From contig JAKLJL010000001.1 in the NCBI GenBank assembly GCA_023151185.1, forward strand, positions 928,306 to 992,305: DNA of 64,000 bases, in the 5' to 3' direction. How positions within the stretch are numbered: the first letter of the stretch is position 1; each line of letters begins with the position of its first letter. This stretch comes from Bacteroidota bacterium (GTDB lineage: Bacteria > Bacteroidota > JABWAT01). Positions 61,359-64,000 of the stretch are shown piece by piece. The notes beneath the pieces are model-generated. The model worked only from the letters and a program-made list of their open reading frames with translations, did not search any database and was not told the DNA's origin. Position numbers and translations under genes: made by a program.

Positions 61359-61946
61359 ATGAAAAAAGTTGGGATTACAGGCGGAATCGCATCAGGGAAA
61401 ACTACTGCCGCCCGGATTATTGAAAGTTTGGGTTACCCGGTCTTTTATGCTGATCCGGTTGCAAAAGATATTATGGCGAATGATCCTGAAGTTCAGACAG
61501 AAATCAGAGCACTGATCGGAAAGGAAGCCTACCTGGCAGACGGTAGTCTGAACAAGCTACTTTTGGCATCAGAGCTTTTTTCCAAAAAGGATATCAGGAA
61601 AGCTGTTAACAGCCTGGTTCATCCAAGAGTTCTGAACCGATTCATGGAATTTTGTAAAAGTCATCAAAACTCGGAATTGGTCTTTCATGAGGCAGCACTG
61701 ATTTATCAAGCTGGATTTGATAAGTTTCTTGATAATGTTATCTTCGTAACCTGTAGCAGGGAGCACCAGATTCAACGGGGACTTGACCGCGGGCTAACCT
61801 ATCCGGATATCCTGAACCGGATAGAAAGTCAGGGAAACCTGGAAGAATTCAGGCAAAGAGCGTTATTTACCATCCGGAATGATTCAACAATTCAGGATTT
61901 AACCACCCATGTCAGTCAAATTATCAGAAGCCTTAAGCAAGGCTGA
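61359..61946 (+). CDS. coaE: Dephospho-CoA kinase
   Basis: 195 residues. P-loop GITGGIASGKTTAARI at the N-terminus, YADPVAKDIM, and LVFHEAALIYQAGFDKFLD, the region that binds dephospho-CoA. Last step of CoA synthesis. The ATG follows the subtilase stop directly and the 3' end overlaps the next gene by 38 nt. Confidence 0.95.
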   Translation: MKKVGITGGIASGKTTAARIIESLGYPVFYADPVAKDIMANDPEVQTEIRALIGKEAYLADGSLNKLLLASELFSKKDIRKAVNSLVHPRVLNRFMEFCKSHQNSELVFHEAALIYQAGFDKFLDNVIFVTCSREHQIQRGLDRGLTYPDILNRIESQGNLEEFRQRALFTIRNDSTIQDLTTHVSQIIRSLKQG

Positions 61947-63111
61947 ATTGCAAAATTCAGAAAAAACGGAATTCTTCCAGACCTATAAACGGTCCTCCCT
62001 GATTCCTGTCAGAGGGGAAGGTGTTTATTTGTATGATGAGGAGGGAAATTCCTATCTGGACCTGGTTTCCGGACTTGGGGTTAATGCTTTGGGGCATGCA
62101 CATCCCGAAATTATTGAGGCAGTTACCGATCAATATTCGCGGTTCAGTCACCTCAGCAATGGATTTATAAATACTCCCCAGGTTGTCCTCGCCGGACAAA
62201 TTTTAAAAGCTGCTCCAGAAGTTCAGCGTGTCTTTTTTACCAATTCAGGTACAGAGGCAGTCGAAGGTACAATTAAGCTGGTCAGAAGGTGGGCCAAAAA
62301 ACACAATAAAGAAGACATTATTGCTTTCTCCAAAGGGTTCCATGGACGGTCTTTGGGAGCACTTTCCCTGACGTATAAACAGGCTTACCGGGATGGATAT
62401 GGCCCCTTCATGCCTGAGGTGAAACACCTTCAGTTCGACTCATTAAAAGATTTAACGGGAATCACTGAAAAAACGGCTGCTGTATTTCTTGAATTTGTCC
62501 AGGGTGAAGGTGGTATCAGACCAATATCCTGTGAATTTGCTGACGAACTTGACCGGCTGCATAAAAAATATGGCTTTTTATTGATTGCTGATGAAATCCA
62601 GGCTGGTGTTGGCAGAACCGGTCAATTTTTCTCGTATCAATGGTATACCTTAAAGCCTGATCTGGTGGTTTGTGCCAAACCCATCGGAGGGGGACTTCCT
62701 TTAGGGGTAATTCTTGGGAAAGAGCCACTTTCTGAATTATGGGAACCTGGCAGTCACGGAACTACCTTTGGAGGCAATCCGGTTGCCTGTGCTGCCGGGT
62801 CAGTCGTTATGAACTGGCTATTTGAACAAAACGGACTCTCGCACGTTAAAACAACCGGCAATCTGTTTTTGGAAGCACTTAAACAAATCCGGGAACAGGT
62901 TCCAGGGAAAGTAAAATCGGTCAGGGCTTTTGGTTTAATGGGAGCACTTGAATTGAATGAAGACAGTTCGGGTTACCCGTCAAAAGCACTCAGTGAGGGT
63001 TTGATTATTAATTCAACAGATTCAACAGTTATCCGGTTATTACCTCCGCTGATAATTACTGATATAGAAATAAATGAAATGAAAGAAAAACTGATAAGGA
63101 TTCTAAAGTAA
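61909..63111 (+). CDS. Class III aminotransferase (acetylornithine/ornithine aminotransferase-like)
   Basis: 400 residues, fold-type I PLP enzyme of class III. LDLVSGLGVNALGHAHPEI at the start, FFTNSGTEAVEGTIKL, LLIADEIQAGVGRTG and the PLP Lys in VVCAKPIGGGLPLG. Sequence is closest to ArgD/RocD-type enzymes, but no arginine gene is near, so the substrate is uncertain. The start lies inside coaE (38-nt overlap). Confidence 0.85.
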   Translation: MSVKLSEALSKAELQNSEKTEFFQTYKRSSLIPVRGEGVYLYDEEGNSYLDLVSGLGVNALGHAHPEIIEAVTDQYSRFSHLSNGFINTPQVVLAGQILKAAPEVQRVFFTNSGTEAVEGTIKLVRRWAKKHNKEDIIAFSKGFHGRSLGALSLTYKQAYRDGYGPFMPEVKHLQFDSLKDLTGITEKTAAVFLEFVQGEGGIRPISCEFADELDRLHKKYGFLLIADEIQAGVGRTGQFFSYQWYTLKPDLVVCAKPIGGGLPLGVILGKEPLSELWEPGSHGTTFGGNPVACAAGSVVMNWLFEQNGLSHVKTTGNLFLEALKQIREQVPGKVKSVRAFGLMGALELNEDSSGYPSKALSEGLIINSTDSTVIRLLPPLIITDIEINEMKEKLIRILK

Positions 63112-63112
63112 A

Positions 63113-63373
63113 ATGGCAGTCTCAACCAAATCAAAGATACAACCCAAACAACAAGCTTCTGGTGATAGCCGGATTGTCATGCCGTTTTCGAAAGAGAATT
63201 ACATTTTGATGATTCTCTGTATCGCACTGATTTCTGCAGCCTTCACCCTAATGGCTCTTGAAAATGAAGTCGATGGCTGGATAGCACTTTGGCTTGCACC
63301 ATACATGCTGGTGGGTGGATATGCAGGATTAGCCTTTGCAATTTTGTACCGGAAAAAACAAAAATCAGAATAA
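63113..63373 (+). CDS. Small membrane protein (DUF3098-like)
   Basis: 86 residues. Polar N-terminus, then MPFSKENYILMILCIALIS, a first membrane helix (about 29-50), and a second helix (about 56-79: ALWLAPYMLVGGYAGLAFAIL) ending with a basic tail. The FxKENY entry and two-helix layout resemble the DUF3098 family of Bacteroidota, function unknown. One base after the aminotransferase stop. Confidence 0.6.
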   Translation: MAVSTKSKIQPKQQASGDSRIVMPFSKENYILMILCIALISAAFTLMALENEVDGWIALWLAPYMLVGGYAGLAFAILYRKKQKSE

Positions 63374-63390
63374 TAATTTCTATTTGGCTC

Positions 63391-63421
63391 TTGCAAAAGG
63401 AAAAAAAGCGCCGTAACTTTG
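63391..63421 (+). promoter_or_regulatory. Bacteroidota-type promoter for tRNA-Asp
   Basis: TTG (63391-63393), 20 nt, TAACTTTG (63414-63421), a full consensus match 58 nt upstream of the tRNA. Confidence 0.65.
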
Positions 63422-63479
63422 TGTCACTTTAAAACGATCGTCATTTAACAAGATGTAAGTCGTTTAAAAATAAATAGTT

Positions 63480-63553
63480 GGTCCGGTAGTTCAGTTGGTT
63501 AGAATGCCTGCCTGTCACGCAGGAGGTCGCGAGTTCGAGCCTCGTCCGGACCG
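63480..63553 (+). tRNA. tRNA-Asp (GTC anticodon)
   Basis: 74 nt. Acceptor stem GGTCCGG (63480-63486) pairs with CCGGACC (63546-63552), discriminator G. Anticodon stem CCTGC/GCAGG with loop CTGTCAC gives anticodon GTC. T arm GCGAG-TTCGAGC-CTCGT. CCA is not encoded. A consensus promoter lies upstream and a terminator directly behind. Confidence 0.97.
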
Positions 63554-63870
63554 CAAAAGCCAGTCAAATGACTGGCTTTTTTGTTTTTCCCGGGATTGCT
63601 TTGTTCTACACGTATATTCTTAACTCTCAAAAGACCGGCAGATTCTATATTGGGTTTACCACAGATCTGGCAAAAAGAATTGATAAGCATAATCTGGGAA
63701 CTACCCGGTCCACGAAAAGCGGAAGACCCTGGGTATTGTATTACTTCGAAGAGTATACTTCAAAAACAGCTGCACTGAAAAGGGAGAGAGAACTCAAAAG
63801 CTGGAAGTCACATCAGGCTATAGAAGCCCTGGTCAGTTCAGTGCAGGAGGTCGTCCCGACCAGTCGGGAA
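63539..63870 (+). repeat. Tandem repeat, unit 1 (332 bp)
   Basis: From the T-stem 3' side of tRNA-Asp (GCCTCGTCCGGACCGC) through the terminator, the GIY-YIG gene and a tRNA 3'-half fragment with a palindrome. Unit 2 begins at 63871 with the same bases. The first 130 bases of the two units differ at one position (C63591 against A63923). Confidence 0.9.
63555..63582 (+). terminator. Terminator after tRNA-Asp (copy 1)
   Basis: AAAAGCCAGTC / GACTGGCTTTT hairpin (63555-63565 and 63570-63580) with AAAT loop, then more Ts. Repeated exactly at 63887-63914. Confidence 0.85.
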
Positions 63871-63903
63871 GCCTCGTCCGGACCGCAAAAGCCAGTCAAA
63901 TGA
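63568..63903 (+). CDS. GIY-YIG nuclease domain protein (URI family)
   Basis: Up to 111 residues from the ATG at 63568; a TTG at 63601 just before FYTYIL is a likelier start, since the ATG lies inside the terminator hairpin. The domain is complete: YTYILNSQ (the GIY strand), RFYIGFTTDLAKRIDKHN (YIG plus catalytic Arg), RPWVLYYFEEY and TAALKRERELKSW with the catalytic Glu. Small one-domain GIY-YIG proteins resemble the nuclease part of UvrC and homing endonucleases. The last 20 codons (about VQEVVPTSREASSGPQKPVK) are read from a tRNA-Asp 3' fragment and the second terminator copy. Expression is uncertain because no promoter is seen after the tRNA terminator. Confidence 0.8.
   Translation: MTGFFVFPGIALFYTYILNSQKTGRFYIGFTTDLAKRIDKHNLGTTRSTKSGRPWVLYYFEEYTSKTAALKRERELKSWKSHQAIEALVSSVQEVVPTSREASSGPQKPVK
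63843..63885 (+). pseudogene. tRNA-Asp 3'-half fragment with inserted palindrome
   Basis: GCAGGAGGTCG (63843-63853) equals the anticodon-stem 3' strand and variable loop of the tRNA (63519-63529), and GCCTCGTCCGGACCG (63871-63885) equals its T-stem/acceptor 3' end. Between them, 17 bases with a perfect palindrome TCCCGAC-ca-GTCGGGA (63854-63869) replace the 9 bases of T stem and loop. There is no 5' half, so it cannot be a functional tRNA. Confidence 0.85.
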
Positions 63904-63914
63904 CTGGCTTTTTT
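63887..63914 (+). terminator. Terminator copy 2
   Basis: Exact copy, 332 bp downstream, of the hairpin at 63555-63582. Here no intact tRNA precedes it, so it would end transcripts of the first GIY-YIG gene. Confidence 0.75.
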
Positions 63915-64000
63915 GTTTTTCCAGGGATTGCTTTGTTCTACACGTATATTCTTAACTCTCAAAAGACCGGCAGATTCTATATTGGGTTTACCACAGATCT
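63900..64000 (+). CDS. Second GIY-YIG gene copy (5' part only)
   Basis: The ATG at 63900 overlaps the stop of the first copy (ATGA) and the frame stays open to the window edge. The encoded residues equal those of copy 1; the only base change (CCC to CCA) is silent for Pro. Confidence 0.65.
   Translation, partial: MTGFFVFPGIALFYTYILNSQKTGRFYIGFTTD

Larger units (their letters stand above)
63871..64000 (+). repeat. Tandem repeat, unit 2 (runs off the window)
   Basis: 129 of 130 bases match unit 1 at a period of 332 bp. Contains the tRNA 3' end, a second terminator (63887-63914) and the beginning of a second GIY-YIG gene. Confidence 0.9.

Noticed and set aside
63568..63600. ATG at 63568 as the sure start of the GIY-YIG protein
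   Set aside because: It lies within the terminator hairpin and encodes a hydrophobic leader not belonging to the domain; kept only as the outer limit of the gene.

Overview
The window reads as a contiguous, gene-dense piece of chromosome from a Gram-negative bacterium of the Bacteroidota/Chlorobiota (FCB) group. The evidence is of three kinds. First, type IX secretion (T9SS) parts are present: a PorU-like C25 sortase, a PorV-like and a PorQ-like outer-membrane protein, and two large secreted proteins with YPNPF/YPNPW C-terminal sorting domains. Second, at least ten intergenic regions carry the Bacteroidota-type promoter layout TTG-N20/21-TAnnTTTN. Third, several core clusters have the order usual in this group. 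Many genes nevertheless have good Shine-Dalgarno (SD) sequences, which Bacteroidia and Flavobacteriia generally lack. I therefore favour an Ignavibacteria-, Rhodothermia- or Balneolia-like lineage over a Bacteroides relative; this is inference, not a placement.

Layout. 1-3470 (minus): a translationally coupled pair, an 811-residue LVIVD-propeller T9SS cargo and a c-heme/propeller lipoprotein that runs off the left edge. 3649-12715 (plus): rlmN, a HIT protein, adk, yceD, rpmF, plsX, fabH, fabD, fabG, acpP, fabF and rnc, i.e. RNA modification and nucleotides, then fatty-acid synthesis. acpP sits in its own promoter-to-terminator unit. 12876-21405: single-chain gcvP, then a VCBS-repeat protein, an Omp85-like barrel, rsmE and a helix-hairpin-helix envelope protein. 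21446-26759: aconitase and two aminotransferases on minus, with two unknown small genes between. 27036-31597: rplM-rpsI, rpsB-tsf, pyrH-frr and 5-formyl-THF cyclo-ligase. 31589-45076: porQ (minus), secA, then porU-porV-lipoprotein-SLBB protein, a coiled-coil outer-membrane protein and a PII protein. 45125-50928: lysA, a lipoprotein, tex, a CDF metal exporter and dapF. 51152-63373: groES-groEL, a glutaryl-CoA dehydrogenase-like gene, guaB, a glycosyltransferase, a giant subtilase T9SS cargo, coaE, a class III aminotransferase and a small membrane protein.

How the genes fit together. SecA drives export across the inner membrane. PorU, PorV and PorQ are the outer-membrane end of T9SS, and the LVIVD protein and the subtilase look like their cargo. 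PorU itself ends in a sorting-like domain. lysA and dapF supply diaminopimelate and lysine. The rest is mostly housekeeping.

The most unusual part is the right edge. An intact tRNA-Asp is followed by a terminator and a small GIY-YIG nuclease gene. Then the 3' half of the tRNA, the terminator and the start of the nuclease gene are repeated 332 bp downstream, with a 7-bp palindrome replacing part of the T arm in the second tRNA fragment. This looks like a tRNA-associated tandem nuclease cassette that continues past the window. No CRISPR array, insertion sequence, prophage or rRNA gene was seen, and no gene-free stretch exceeds 300 bp.
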